Source: a virus. From it: a stretch of DNA of 64,000 bases. The position numbers and the translations under genes were made by a program. Shown in pieces: positions 1 through 6,983 of this stretch; the stretch's first letter is position 1; the number at the start of each line of letters is the position of its first letter. The stretch covers positions 1 through 64,000 of IMG/VR virus record IMGVR_UViG_3300027763_002499, one strand, 5' to 3'. The notes under the pieces were generated by a model. It had not been told where the DNA came from and did not search any database. It was given only the letters and a program-made list of their open reading frames with translations.

Positions 1-126
1 TAAAGTTCCAGCATCTGCCAGCCGTTGAATTTCATTTACAAGCTGATCAAGCTCTTCTTGTGTGCCATCAAAGTCATCAAATGCGCCGGGTGCAAATTGA
101 ATTTTTATTTTTTCTGGTTCTGTCAT
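1..126 (-). CDS. hypothetical protein, truncated by window edge
   Basis: The N-terminal 42 residues read from an ATG at 126 and run off the left edge. They begin MTEPEKIKIQFAPGAFDDFD and are acidic, with no recognised domain. The gene follows the 137-343 gene at close spacing and probably shares its transcript. Function unknown. Confidence 0.65.
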   Translation of the reverse strand, partial: MTEPEKIKIQFAPGAFDDFDGTQEELDQLVNEIQRLADAGTL

Positions 127-136
127 TTATTTCTTT

Positions 137-343
137 TTAAATTTCTGGGAAATTGAATTTTGTCCACGGCAATATTTGAGCCAAATATTCTTGATCCAAA
201 CAACTTGCCGCATCTGTGTATCCATTATTAATCAAAACCTGTACACAATCTTCAATAATTAATTGGGCAAATTTGTTACGATCCAGTAGACCTGTGGTCA
301 AATCAGTTGCCGCAAAAGAATTTATTAAAATTTTATTGTTCAT
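137..343 (-). CDS. small conserved phage protein, paralogue of 771-974
   Basis: 68 residues. It shares with the 771-974 product the pattern R-x-K/D-x-x-F-A-x-x-I-I-x-E/R-C, so the two are probably paralogues of one short helical phage family. No catalytic motif is visible. The ATG lies 8 nt past a consensus -10 box with no Shine-Dalgarno, so the message is probably leaderless or nearly so. Function unknown. Confidence 0.7.
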   Translation of the reverse strand: MNNKILINSFAATDLTTGLLDRNKFAQLIIEDCVQVLINNGYTDAASCLDQEYLAQILPWTKFNFPEI

Positions 344-351
344 GGTGATGT

Positions 352-380
352 ATTATAAAACATATTTAAAGCATTGTCAA
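352..380 (-). promoter_or_regulatory. sigma70-type promoter, nearly leaderless
   Basis: Reading leftwards: TTGACA (375-380), 17-bp spacer, TATAAT (352-357). It overlaps the stop end of the 377-781 gene and drives the gene starting at 343. Only 8 nt separate the -10 box from the ATG. Confidence 0.75.
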
Positions 381-781
381 GCATCTATTGCTTTTCGGAA
401 GATAATTTCTTGCCGGGCAAAGGCATCCTGTTCCCAAGGTTGATCCAAGTATTTTGTGCGTTTGGTATAACGCCGACCTGCCCAATAATGTGTTCCATTT
501 ACAGTCCGAAGAATGCCACGTGCCATTTGACGCACATGTACCATTTCGTGTGCAAGTGTAAGTCCAATATCTTTAATTGACATGCGTGGCTGTATTACAA
601 TAACATAACTGTCAATGATGTCCATTGGAACTGTCATGCCCATGCCTTCACAGTCGCTTTCCAGTCTAATTAACACTGCCTTACGACTGTTGGTCAATCC
701 CAATTGCTCAATCATTGATGGCAGTATGGCTTCTATAAATTTGCGCTTTCGGGCACTGGCGCCATCAACTTTAAATTCCAT
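377..781 (-). CDS. SprT-like zinc metallopeptidase-fold protein
   Basis: 134 residues with a zincin motif, LAHEMVHVRQMARG, in the middle (H-E-x-x-H at about residues 79-83), as in SprT/Spartan-like and related phage metallopeptidases. A second, longer SprT-like protein lies at 43955-44395. Substrate unknown; proteins of this type usually act on proteins in the cytoplasm. It overlaps the end of the 771-974 gene by 11 nt, so the pair is probably co-translated. Confidence 0.65.
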   Translation of the reverse strand: MEFKVDGASARKRKFIEAILPSMIEQLGLTNSRKAVLIRLESDCEGMGMTVPMDIIDSYVIVIQPRMSIKDIGLTLAHEMVHVRQMARGILRTVNGTHYWAGRRYTKRTKYLDQPWEQDAFARQEIIFRKAIDA

Positions 782-974
782 TATTTTCTACTCCAAATGC
801 CTTGAGAATTTCTTCACCTAAGTTGTAGGTTTGATGGACATCGCCTTGATCAGCAAGCCCAGCACACTCACGTATAATCATGCGGGCAAACGCTTCTTTG
901 TCAAACCTTTGTTCCTGGCCGTTCTTGTCAAAATCTGTAGCATGCCAGGCCATTTCTTTGAGCTTTGGATTCAT
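771..974 (-). CDS. small conserved phage protein, paralogue of 137-343
   Basis: 67 residues with the segment FDKEAFARMIIRECAGL, matching the equivalent part of the 137-343 product. An AGGA ribosome binding site precedes the ATG. Function unknown. The two copies flank the SprT-like gene, suggesting local duplication. Confidence 0.7.
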   Translation of the reverse strand: MNPKLKEMAWHATDFDKNGQEQRFDKEAFARMIIRECAGLADQGDVHQTYNLGEEILKAFGVENNGI

Positions 975-975
975 T

Positions 976-1119
976 TTAAATTCCTGAGTGTAAAGGATTG
1001 CGTCTACGCAGATGTGCTAGTGCGGCTTCCTTGGTTTCAAAACGTCCACTGATAGGCGTTTGGTGTGCGCCACGCACAATGTACCAACCACCCAACAATC
1101 CGTTGTAAATGACTTTCAT
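976..1119 (-). CDS. small basic hypothetical protein (47 aa)
   Basis: A 47-residue frame starting MKVIYNGLLGGWYIVRGA and ending RRRNPLHSGI. The start has a good AAGGA site 6 nt upstream. The stop lies just ahead of the 974 start, so the gene fits the tight packing. The WYIVRG and basic C-terminal stretch give no functional clue. Confidence 0.6.
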   Translation of the reverse strand: MKVIYNGLLGGWYIVRGAHQTPISGRFETKEAALAHLRRRNPLHSGI

Positions 1120-1128
1120 ATCAATTCC

Positions 1129-1212
1129 TTAAATTTTAGTAAGTATCCAAATCTTAACAGCAACGATCACAATGACCACTGCTACTGTTACAAGAATTTC
1201 TAAGCCTGGCAT
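1129..1212 (-). CDS. 27-residue membrane peptide
   Basis: It reads MPGLEILVTVAVVIVIVAVK and then a short tail: one hydrophobic helix with almost no soluble part. Its ATG shares one base with the TGA of the upstream gene (TGATG) and has a GGAG site inside that gene, which supports real translation. Probably an inner-membrane micropeptide. Function unknown. Confidence 0.55.
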   Translation of the reverse strand: MPGLEILVTVAVVIVIVAVKIWILTKI

Positions 1213-1490
1213 CAATTGCTCCAAAATGCTTCGCTGTCAACACGGCAAGCCCAGGGAGTGTCAGCATCGATTTCCACTGGCACACCAGTCATCAAATTAC
1301 GAACTGTAATCTTAGGAGCACGATATGTATCTCGTGCAACAATATTGAGTTGGTCTTCACTCCAACCTGCTTTGTTACAGAGTCGTGTACGAGTTGCCTT
1401 GGCGGCACCAAATGTTTTGTATGCACGGGTTTTGTTAGGACCGTCTGTAACGATTAAACCAGTACCTTTGCTAACGATTACATAGCTCAT
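1212..1490 (-). CDS. hypothetical phage protein (92 aa)
   Basis: The start at 1490 (MSYVIVSKGTGLIVTDG) is chosen because AAGGAG stands 7 nt upstream; a longer frame to 1553 would run into the promoter. The protein is basic (KTRAYKTFGAAKATRTRLCN) with no recognised catalytic motif. It is the first gene of a short early-type unit and is coupled to the downstream micropeptide. Function unknown. Confidence 0.7.
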   Translation of the reverse strand: MSYVIVSKGTGLIVTDGPNKTRAYKTFGAAKATRTRLCNKAGWSEDQLNIVARDTYRAPKITVRNLMTGVPVEIDADTPWACRVDSEAFWSN

Positions 1491-1520
1491 TGTGCTCTCC
1501 TTTTTGCTTAACATGTATGT

Positions 1521-1549
1521 ATTATACAGTAATTTGGACCAGGTGTCTA
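1521..1549 (-). promoter_or_regulatory. sigma70-type promoter
   Basis: Reading leftwards: TAGACA (1544-1549), 17-bp spacer, TATAAT (1521-1526). It is followed by an ACATACATG block also seen after the 1912 and 39086 promoters (ACATACATA at 38301), then a leader with AAGGAG before the 1490 start. Confidence 0.8.
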
Positions 1550-1578
1550 CCAAAATTTGGTTGTTTTTTGTTGTAATT

Positions 1579-1905
1579 TTACAACGAATTCAAAGCTGGT
1601 TGCATAACTGCAATCAGTTCACGCTCACGGGCATGGGCCGCGGTTTTACCACGTACCACTTCCAGCAAGTAAGGTGTAAAGCCTTCACGACCGTATGTAC
1701 GAAGTGCTTCACACAGATTCCAGTTCTTGCTTTCTGTATTAGCACGGCTCAAGTGACGGTTAAAACGTCCACGCACAGAGCTCAATGCTGAGCCATCAAC
1801 TACAGTGATACCAATGTAGCTGTCACCAGTAACTTCGCAAAATAATTCATATATTGCGTGGTTACGATCTGTACGGCGCTTGCGGGTTACTGTTTTGCTG
1901 TTCAT
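1579..1905 (-). CDS. GIY-YIG nuclease-like protein
   Basis: 108 residues. AIYELFCEVTGDSYIGIT near residues 17-34 fits the GIY-YIG core (I-Y about 10 residues before Y-I-G-I-T). It is followed by an R-x3-H segment (RFNRHLSR), an ALRTYGREGF segment and an E (RERE) with a terminal N, the order expected for this nuclease fold. It could be a free-standing homing-type or host-DNA-degrading nuclease. The ATG begins 6 nt after the -10 box with no Shine-Dalgarno, and no other in-frame ATG lies near, so the mRNA should be leaderless. Confidence 0.6.
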   Translation of the reverse strand: MNSKTVTRKRRTDRNHAIYELFCEVTGDSYIGITVVDGSALSSVRGRFNRHLSRANTESKNWNLCEALRTYGREGFTPYLLEVVRGKTAAHARERELIAVMQPALNSL

Positions 1906-1911
1906 GTATGT

Positions 1912-1940
1912 ATTATAGCCGCAAATTGGGCCTGCGTCAA
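1912..1940 (-). promoter_or_regulatory. sigma70-type promoter, leaderless gene
   Basis: TTGACG (1935-1940), 17-bp spacer, TATAAT (1912-1917). The ATG at 1905 starts 6 nt beyond the -10 box, at the expected transcription start. Confidence 0.8.
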
Positions 1941-1952
1941 CCGTTTTCTGCT

Positions 1953-1980
1953 AAAAACCCTGATTTTTTCAGGGTTTTTT
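1953..1980. terminator. intrinsic terminator, both strands
   Basis: A 10-bp stem AAAACCCTGA / TCAGGGTTTT with a 5-nt T loop and A/T runs on both sides. It lies directly behind the 1912-1940 promoter and would insulate it. A near twin, in the same place relative to its promoter, is at 39526-39553. Confidence 0.75.
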
Positions 1981-1996
1981 GACTCTTTTTAAGCAA

Positions 1997-2045
1997 TTTG
2001 TAAGGTTTGTAAGGTTTGTAAGGAAACTGTTGCATAAATGCAACA
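1997..2045. repeat. 3 x 9-bp tandem repeat plus hairpin in the 1941-2129 intergenic region
   Basis: TTTGTAAGG occurs three times without a gap (1997-2023). A 7-bp perfect hairpin TGTTGCA-TAAA-TGCAACA follows (2028-2045). No gene is seen between the divergent genes at 1905 and 2130. The repeats could be a protein-binding array. Confidence 0.6.
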
Positions 2046-2098
2046 AATTTATCAATATTTTTGTTGCAAAAAGGTATAAATTATTGGGAAAATATTGA

Positions 2099-2105
2099 CT
2101 AAATA
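2099..2105 (+). promoter_or_regulatory. candidate late promoter motif CTAAATA
   Basis: CTAAATA lies 25 nt before the ATG at 2130, with an AAGGAG site between. The same heptamer occurs at comparable places upstream of minus-strand genes (17820, 23642, 44430, 45408). It resembles the T4 late promoter TATAAATA. Assignment is by analogy. Confidence 0.4.
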
Positions 2106-2129
2106 AACTCATATTAAGGAGACAATTCA

Positions 2130-2420
2130 ATGAAAACCATTGAAACTACAATTTTTACACGCCCTGACAGTACACCAAAAGTCACATGGTTTAAACTATC
2201 AGAAGAACAACGTGCCGCTAGAAACCATATGAATGTGGCCATTGGTTACACTTTAACAAGTCCAACAACTCAGCTTGAAGTGATTTATTTTAACACAGAA
2301 GAAGCAATGGCTCAATGGAAAGCTAAACCAGAAGCTCAGGCAGTATTAGCCGCACGTGATGCTTATAATGCCGCAAATGGTATTATTGCATCAGCAACAA
2401 CTTCAGTTACTGTTGAATAA
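2130..2420 (+). CDS. small protein of a three-member local family
   Basis: 96 residues. It shares with the products of 3256-3564 and 3580-3894 a layout of an N-terminal T-R-P motif (IFTRPDSTPKVTW), a middle beta-rich stretch, an A-x-x-x-W-K/E-A segment and an Ala/Asn-rich C-terminus (AARDAYNAANGI). No catalytic residues are evident. Its late-type motif and position suggest a small virion or accessory protein; this is inference. Confidence 0.7.
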   Translation: MKTIETTIFTRPDSTPKVTWFKLSEEQRAARNHMNVAIGYTLTSPTTQLEVIYFNTEEAMAQWKAKPEAQAVLAARDAYNAANGIIASATTSVTVE

Positions 2421-2436
2421 ACTTGATTGGTTTTAA

Positions 2437-3174
2437 ATGCAAAAAATTCATGTACTTGGTGTACCTCGCAGTGGATCAAATTATGTGTTTTCAATGATTG
2501 CCAATAGAATTGAACCCAAGACTGCATTATTGTACCCGGATAGATTTGCATTAAACCATCGCCTTTATCATGGGCATTCTGATGAAAAACGCTTAGAACT
2601 AATATCTCAGTCAGTTGACGATGTTGTAGCCAGCACTTCTGCTTTAACTAAATCTCACCCGGGCCATTTATTTTATTTGTCACATAATAATCTAATAGGC
2701 AAATTTAAATCTGCTGATTTTTATAATATTGTAACTGTCAGACGCGATTTAGTACAAAGTTCAATTAGTCATGCCCGCAGTTTTGCAACCAAAGAGTGGT
2801 TTAAATATGATTTAGCAAAAAAGCCACTTATAATTAGCCAAGAACAAATACATAGAAGCATTAATATTATTGTTATTTCAGTATTACAAATATTAATTAA
2901 TAAACTTGATATTAAATACAATGAAATTGTATACTACGAAGACTTAACAGGTAATATGGATTTGGATATTAAAAAATTAGCAGTCGCAAAGTATACCAAA
3001 TTTGGCGAAGCAAAAAAGAACGCATCTGACCCAGAGATTAGTCCTAATAAAAAAGAAACTATTTTAAACTATGACGAATTGGTAGAAACGTGTCTTGAAT
3101 ACTTTGAAAATTTTCGTGATGAACGGTTGACAGTTGTCAATGGCATTGCTGACATCAAGCTTGACATAAAATAA
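2437..3174 (+). CDS. sulfotransferase-like P-loop protein
   Basis: 245 residues. VLGVPRSGSNYVFSMI at residues 6-21 matches the 5'-phosphosulfate loop (PRSGT/S-x-Y/F) of PAPS-dependent sulfotransferases, and the later segment VRRDLVQSSISHARS fits the 3'-phosphate site (R...S). TKSHPGH is the position of the usual catalytic-region K/H. It is a paralogue of the 5983-6714 product, sharing the EIVYYEDLTG segment. It would transfer sulfate from PAPS to an unknown acceptor. It is sandwiched between members of the small-protein family. Assignment rests on motifs only. Confidence 0.7.
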   Translation: MQKIHVLGVPRSGSNYVFSMIANRIEPKTALLYPDRFALNHRLYHGHSDEKRLELISQSVDDVVASTSALTKSHPGHLFYLSHNNLIGKFKSADFYNIVTVRRDLVQSSISHARSFATKEWFKYDLAKKPLIISQEQIHRSINIIVISVLQILINKLDIKYNEIVYYEDLTGNMDLDIKKLAVAKYTKFGEAKKNASDPEISPNKKETILNYDELVETCLEYFENFRDERLTVVNGIADIKLDIK

Positions 3175-3205
3175 CTAAAGTAGACCGATTATTTTGTCAG
3201 TTTTG

Positions 3206-3212
3206 GTAAATA
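3206..3212 (+). promoter_or_regulatory. variant of the CTAAATA motif
   Basis: GTAAATA lies 44 nt upstream of the 3256 start. It differs from the CTAAATA heptamer at one base and may drive the 3256-3894 pair. Confidence 0.25.
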
Positions 3213-3255
3213 AAAACATAGCCTAACGCCAAACAGTTGGGTAAATTTTAAGGAT

Positions 3256-3564
3256 ATGAAAATGATTTTAACTTATAGAAAATTAACTCGTCCGGCTGCT
3301 GTAGCACCTGCTACACCTACTCCATGGACTAAGCTTACAAAAGAACAAAAAGCTGCCGCTAAAAAGATGGGCGGCGTTGCACACAGCTCTATCAAAGCTG
3401 GTGCAAATACAATGATTGAATTTGTTGCTTTTTCAAACGAAGCAACCAAGGCCAAGTGGGAAGCAGATGCGGCAGTTCAGGCTGTTTTAGCCACAGTTAA
3501 CACTCAAAACACGGCCAGTGGTATTAGTGCTACAGGTTGGTCAACATTAAATGTTGCCGCTTAA
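3256..3564 (+). CDS. small protein of a three-member local family
   Basis: 102 residues (MKMILTYRKLTRPAAVAPAT...). It has the T-R-P motif near residue 13, a Pro/Ala-rich linker, FSNEATKAKWEADAAVQAVL and an Ala/Ser-rich end. It is closest to the 2130 and 3580 products, and the three probably arose by tandem duplication with a sulfotransferase inserted between. Function unknown. Confidence 0.7.
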   Translation: MKMILTYRKLTRPAAVAPATPTPWTKLTKEQKAAAKKMGGVAHSSIKAGANTMIEFVAFSNEATKAKWEADAAVQAVLATVNTQNTASGISATGWSTLNVAA

Positions 3565-3579
3565 TTAAAAGTAAATATT

Positions 3580-3894
3580 ATGGCAAGATTAAGAATTACA
3601 ACATACACAAGACCAGCGGTTACTGCGCCAGCAACTCCGGTTGATTGGTGGGACAAAACCAGTGGTGCAACACCAGCAGATAAGAAAACATTGGCCGGTC
3701 CAAGAGCATTGAATCGTGCCGCAACCACCAGTGGAAAAACAGACTACATTGTGTTTGAACTATTTAGAAATAATGCCGCAATGATGTCTTATGATGCAGA
3801 CGCCGCAGTTGTAGCAGTAAAGGCAAAAATTGCCACTTATAATACTGCTCATGCTATTACCAAAACTGAAGTTATTACAAACGTAGCTATGTAA
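3580..3894 (+). CDS. small protein of a three-member local family
   Basis: 104 residues (MARLRITTYTRPAVTAPATP...). It has the same layout as its two neighbours: YTRP motif, Pro/Ala linker, aromatic-rich middle (WWDKTSG), and DADAAVVAVKAKI. It starts 16 nt after the 3256-3564 stop. A terminator follows at once. Function unknown. Confidence 0.7.
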   Translation: MARLRITTYTRPAVTAPATPVDWWDKTSGATPADKKTLAGPRALNRAATTSGKTDYIVFELFRNNAAMMSYDADAAVVAVKAKIATYNTAHAITKTEVITNVAM

Positions 3895-3915
3895 ATAACA
3901 AATGTAAGGTTGAGT

Positions 3916-3939
3916 AAAATGGGCCAATGGCCCATTTTT
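3916..3939. terminator. bidirectional terminator between convergent genes
   Basis: A 10-bp perfect stem AAAATGGGCC / GGCCCATTTT with a 3-nt loop and a T run, between the plus-strand 3580-3894 gene and the minus-strand 3938-4240 gene. Confidence 0.85.
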
Positions 3940-4240
3940 ATCGTCCTAAACCTTGTCGGTAAGCTTCATTTTCACGTCTGCGCTTTTCTTCTTCGTAACG
4001 TTGACGAGCACCACGTTCACATGCCATACGCTCACTTGGATGTGTATATGCCTGGCAGTTTGTGGCAACAATAACAACTTCTTCTCGTACTACAACCGGT
4101 CTATGATGAGGTTGAGCCATTGCTGAACCAACGGCCATGCCAACTATACCACCGGCAATGGCAGGACCTGCATGGCGACTGGCACATCCAGTGGTCACAA
4201 CAGACATGGCTAACATTAAGATTAAAACAAGTTTTTTCAT
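3938..4240 (-). CDS. small lipoprotein with glycine-rich segment
   Basis: 100 residues. A type-II signal peptide ends in the lipobox VTTGC (Cys19). GPAIAGGIVGMAVGSAMA, a glycine-zipper-like stretch, follows, then a charged C-terminus. An AAAAGG site precedes the start. Probably exported and lipid-anchored; it could alter the host envelope during infection. Its role is not known. Confidence 0.65.
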   Translation of the reverse strand: MKKLVLILMLAMSVVTTGCASRHAGPAIAGGIVGMAVGSAMAQPHHRPVVVREEVVIVATNCQAYTHPSERMACERGARQRYEEEKRRRENEAYRQGLGR

Positions 4241-4243
4241 ATT

Positions 4244-5077
4244 TTACCTTTTCTTTTGAAAATTCTCAACTATTCTATAGTTATAATTTAGGTCACCCTT
4301 ATCAACGTGCAATAGATAATCTTCGTACGTTAATTTTTTAGAAAATATATTCTTTTCAAATTTATTTATTGTGATGTCACTGGTATCACGCTTTTCAATT
4401 GCTTGATATATTAAATTGGCAAATATTTCGAGATTTTGATTGGAGAAATGATTGACCCTAGGATCAGACCCACAGCTTCTGACCCACTCAATATAAGAAG
4501 AACAATTTTTAATCTCTGATTCAGAGATGTCATTTAAAGGAAGTGTTACATGCAAGAAGTTTGATGGGGCTTGTTTTGGTAAAGGTATTGCTTTTTCCAA
4601 TGCCCAGCCACCCATCAAAACAACAATAGAGTCTGGAAACAATTCAGCACAATTGCGTATAGCATGCATGTAACATGAATGATTTATGTTGATTAAATCA
4701 AGGTCAACATTTGTAAGGTACCATTTCAAATGTTCTTTGTTTTCTTTTAACCATTTATGTCTGGGTAAATTTTCATCTATTAGGTCAATAAACATTGGAG
4801 CATACAATGATGCAGATTCTGGATATTGTTTTTGAAATTCAAAATGTACACGGCCAGGATTGGACAATGATAAAATAATGACATCACCATTTTTAATTTT
4901 ATTATCGCTGATGTCGTTGTAAAAATTTGACATACAAAACTCAGCACTGCTGGCTCGAACTGCCTTGTTAAAAACAGGTAGATTCATTTTCTTAGACAGC
5001 AAACGTAACCAGCCCAATTTGGCGTCGTGTTGATGTGGTGCAATGTAACTATCACCGTATGACAAAATTCTTTTCAT
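4244..5077 (-). CDS. SGNH/GDSL-like hydrolase-fold protein
   Basis: 277 residues. YGDSYIAP at residues 7-14 gives the block-I GDS, and DPRVNHFSNQ near residue 210 could supply the C-terminal D-x-x-x-x-H of SGNH hydrolases. The middle includes LSLSNPGR. Phages carry many such proteins of unknown substrate, and two further members lie at 61128-62920. They may deacylate glycans or be catalytically altered. The start has no Shine-Dalgarno, and the upstream promoter candidate is weak. Confidence 0.6.
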   Translation of the reverse strand: MKRILSYGDSYIAPHQHDAKLGWLRLLSKKMNLPVFNKAVRASSAEFCMSNFYNDISDNKIKNGDVIILSLSNPGRVHFEFQKQYPESASLYAPMFIDLIDENLPRHKWLKENKEHLKWYLTNVDLDLININHSCYMHAIRNCAELFPDSIVVLMGGWALEKAIPLPKQAPSNFLHVTLPLNDISESEIKNCSSYIEWVRSCGSDPRVNHFSNQNLEIFANLIYQAIEKRDTSDITINKFEKNIFSKKLTYEDYLLHVDKGDLNYNYRIVENFQKKR

Positions 5078-5103
5078 TTATTATATAGTTAGACTATAGT
5101 ATT

Positions 5104-5132
5104 AATGTAACACCTATTAGATTAACTGTCAA
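5104..5132 (-). promoter_or_regulatory. possible sigma70-type promoter
   Basis: TTGACA (5127-5132), 17-bp spacer, TACATT (5104-5109), upstream of the SGNH gene. The -10 box is weaker than at the other sites. Confidence 0.45.
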
Positions 5133-5241
5133 TTGGTAATTTGCTCACTTTGAGCAGAGTCTGGCGTAACCCTGGACCAGGCAGCAGCCGCCTGTTTGAC
5201 GCCATTAACCGTTGACGACAACGTGCCCTAAGGTGGGTTCT

Positions 5242-5388
5242 TTAATGCTGACTGTATGGATTACGATACTTGTCGTAGCCATCCGAGTCGGGATATACGT
5301 AATAGATATCGGGACTATTCACTGGTTCTGCCAGTGGCTCAGCGTTTTGCTGTTGAAGGATTTGGTCCTCCAAATGTGTCTGTTCCAT
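5242..5388 (-). CDS. 48-residue protein overlapping the 5339-5617 gene
   Basis: It reads MEQTHLEDQILQQQNAEPLA, then a Tyr/Asp-rich end (YYVYPDSDGYDKYRNP). A GGAG site stands 8 nt before the ATG. It overlaps the C-terminal 50 bases of the neighbouring gene in another frame. A short acidic protein of unknown role. The rest of the 5078-5338 stretch holds only the weak promoter. Confidence 0.55.
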   Translation of the reverse strand: MEQTHLEDQILQQQNAEPLAEPVNSPDIYYVYPDSDGYDKYRNPYSQH

Positions 5389-5617
5389 ATGGATTTTCTC
5401 CTGTCATTTGTGGGCGGGCAAACCAAAGTTTGAACCAAGCGTCGGTGCCTGGTTCAATTTTGTGCTTTCTCATGTATTCAACTTTTTCAGCCGATGCATT
5501 TGTCAATGGGCTATCGCTACCAGCTACCTTTTTACCAGAGCCTAAGGTAATACCTGCCAGTTGACGTAGACGATCTATGTCAATTGCGCCGGGTTCTTCA
5601 ATGTCACGCATTTTCAT
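5339..5617 (-). CDS. hypothetical protein with IDIxRxxxLAGI motif
   Basis: 92 residues. The N-terminal segment AIDIDRLRQLAGI is shared with the 5617-5940 product (TIDISRIKKLAGI), so the two are related at least over this helix. The rest (GTDAWFKLWFARPQMTGENP) has no known match. Function unknown. Confidence 0.65.
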   Translation of the reverse strand: MKMRDIEEPGAIDIDRLRQLAGITLGSGKKVAGSDSPLTNASAEKVEYMRKHKIEPGTDAWFKLWFARPQMTGENPYGTDTFGGPNPSTAKR

Positions 5618-5940
5618 TATTCTTTTGACTTCATATAATCACGTACAGTATCTAAGTAGTCAACTGCTTTGGTGATTTTTGCTTGCACCCATTCTGGCAA
5701 GTTTTCATCACTGTCTAATATACTACGTAATTCCATGGCGGCATCAGCGGCTGTGGCCAAATCTTGTTGGGCCATTTTGCCTTCTTGATCATACTCGCCT
5801 GGGTCATTTTCCCCTAGCGCAACAGGAGTACCTGCTACCGTAGTAGCATTCATAATACCAGCAAGCTTTTTAATGCGGCTAATGTCAATTGTTTGATCAA
5901 CATTGATGCTGGCCATTGATTCTTTAATTTGTTTTGTCAT
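5617..5940 (-). CDS. hypothetical acidic protein with IDIxRxxxLAGI motif
   Basis: 107 residues, acidic, largely helical. It carries the same short motif near residue 19 as its downstream neighbour, which it touches at one base. The C-terminal half (LRSILDSDENLPEWVQAK) resembles phage structural-assembly or accessory proteins, but no assignment is made. Confidence 0.65.
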   Translation of the reverse strand: MTKQIKESMASINVDQTIDISRIKKLAGIMNATTVAGTPVALGENDPGEYDQEGKMAQQDLATAADAAMELRSILDSDENLPEWVQAKITKAVDYLDTVRDYMKSKE

Positions 5941-5982
5941 AATTTAGGTATTTGCTTGTATGTAGCAATATAAGTATTATTT

Positions 5983-6714
5983 ATGAGAAAACTACAAGTG
6001 CTTGGCATTCCTAGATCAGGAACAACGTATCTTTTTAAAGCAATATATCACCAAATTGCCCAGCCGTTTGATAATATCTTAAACGAAAGTTTCCACCCCA
6101 ACAACAAGCATTACAGGTCTTTTAACAGCGATGAAGTTTCTGGCGCCATTGACAGGGCCTTACAATCATGGTGCAATCCAGACCAATCTGCTGTGACAAA
6201 AACACATCCTGCACATTTGAATTATCTCAAAACAGCAAATCTCTTAGATAAATTTAAATCCATTGAGCCTTATACCATAGCAATAATTAGAAAATCAGTA
6301 GTTGATACAGCCATTAGCAATGCCAGGTCAACGCAAACTGGAGAATGGATTTCCTATAATATACAAGAACCAATATTGATAGATACTGGGCTGTTTGAAA
6401 AGTCTCTAAAGGCATCCAGCAGAAATCTAACGGATCTTGTGGAAAATAAATGGGCCTTGGTCTACGATGAAGTTGTGTACTATGAAGATTTAACAGGTGA
6501 ACCCGAGGTTGATGTTACAAAATTTAAAATTTATGATTCCGTGAACTTTGTCAAAAGATCCAATTTAAAATTGAATGTTAAAAGGTTCCCTGACAAACGT
6601 CTATCAATAACAAACTACAATGAATTAGTTGACATTGCTGTGGACTTTTATGCCAAATTAAATCATCCGCAGATTGAATTTGACGGTGAAGCAGTAAAGG
6701 TAAACCTGGCGTAA
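5983..6714 (+). CDS. sulfotransferase-like P-loop protein
   Basis: 243 residues. VLGIPRSGTTYLFKAI at residues 6-21 is a clear PAPS 5'-phosphosulfate loop, and IIRKSVVDTAISNARS is the 3'-phosphate region. It is homologous over its length to the 2437-3174 product (both have DEVVYYEDLTG or a close variant and LxNYxELV). It is an isolated plus-strand gene between minus-strand operons. A second sulfotransferase implies a second acceptor or a duplicated dose. The acceptor cannot be read from sequence. Confidence 0.7.
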   Translation: MRKLQVLGIPRSGTTYLFKAIYHQIAQPFDNILNESFHPNNKHYRSFNSDEVSGAIDRALQSWCNPDQSAVTKTHPAHLNYLKTANLLDKFKSIEPYTIAIIRKSVVDTAISNARSTQTGEWISYNIQEPILIDTGLFEKSLKASSRNLTDLVENKWALVYDEVVYYEDLTGEPEVDVTKFKIYDSVNFVKRSNLKLNVKRFPDKRLSITNYNELVDIAVDFYAKLNHPQIEFDGEAVKVNLA

Positions 6715-6724
6715 ACCAGGTTTA
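6701..6724 (+). terminator. hairpin across the stop codon
   Basis: A 9-bp stem TAAACCTGG / CCAGGTTTA with a 6-nt loop that contains the TAA stop of the 5983 gene. The downstream T tract is weak, so termination is likely but not certain. Confidence 0.5.
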
Positions 6725-6727
6725 TTG

Positions 6728-6826
6728 TCATTTTCCAGTAGTTGGATACTTGGATAATTCTTTATCTTTGAACTGTTTTAATTCGTAAAAGTATAAGGCC
6801 AATTGTTGTAAAAAATCATAAAACAT
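6728..6826 (-). CDS. 32-residue hypothetical protein
   Basis: It reads MFYDFLQQLALYFYELKQFK and ends YPTTGK. It is an amphipathic aromatic helix. AGGAG precedes the ATG, and the gene overlaps the end of the 6816-6974 gene by 11 nt. Function unknown. Confidence 0.5.
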   Translation of the reverse strand: MFYDFLQQLALYFYELKQFKDKELSKYPTTGK

Positions 6827-6974
6827 AATTAGATCTCCTGTCGTACACTTGCATCCAGTGTTCTACTTCAGCGGCTGAGCTAGGTTGCTTACTTGCAATG
6901 AAACGTTCAATATCACTTTGACGTGGGTTCTTAGGAAATAAACGCTCAATTAAATTGAAAACTTTTAACAACAT
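6816..6974 (-). CDS. 52-residue hypothetical protein
   Basis: It begins MLLKVFNLIERLFPKNPRQS; the C-terminal half (SSAAEVEHWMQVYDRRS) resembles a short helical segment found in several small phage and proteobacterial proteins. Conserved look, unknown role. It lies directly after the phasin-like gene in the same transcript. Confidence 0.55.
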   Translation of the reverse strand: MLLKVFNLIERLFPKNPRQSDIERFIASKQPSSAAEVEHWMQVYDRRSNYVL

Positions 6975-6983
6975 AGCTGACAA

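Noticed and set aside
1491-1553. Upstream extension of the 1212-1490 gene to 1553
   Set aside because: It would translate the promoter and leader; AAGGAG before the 1490 ATG marks the start.
5983-6714. Kinase or GTPase on the basis of the P-loop
   Set aside because: The loop reads P-R-S-G-T-T, not G-x4-G-K-S/T, and the later R...S site fits sulfotransferases.
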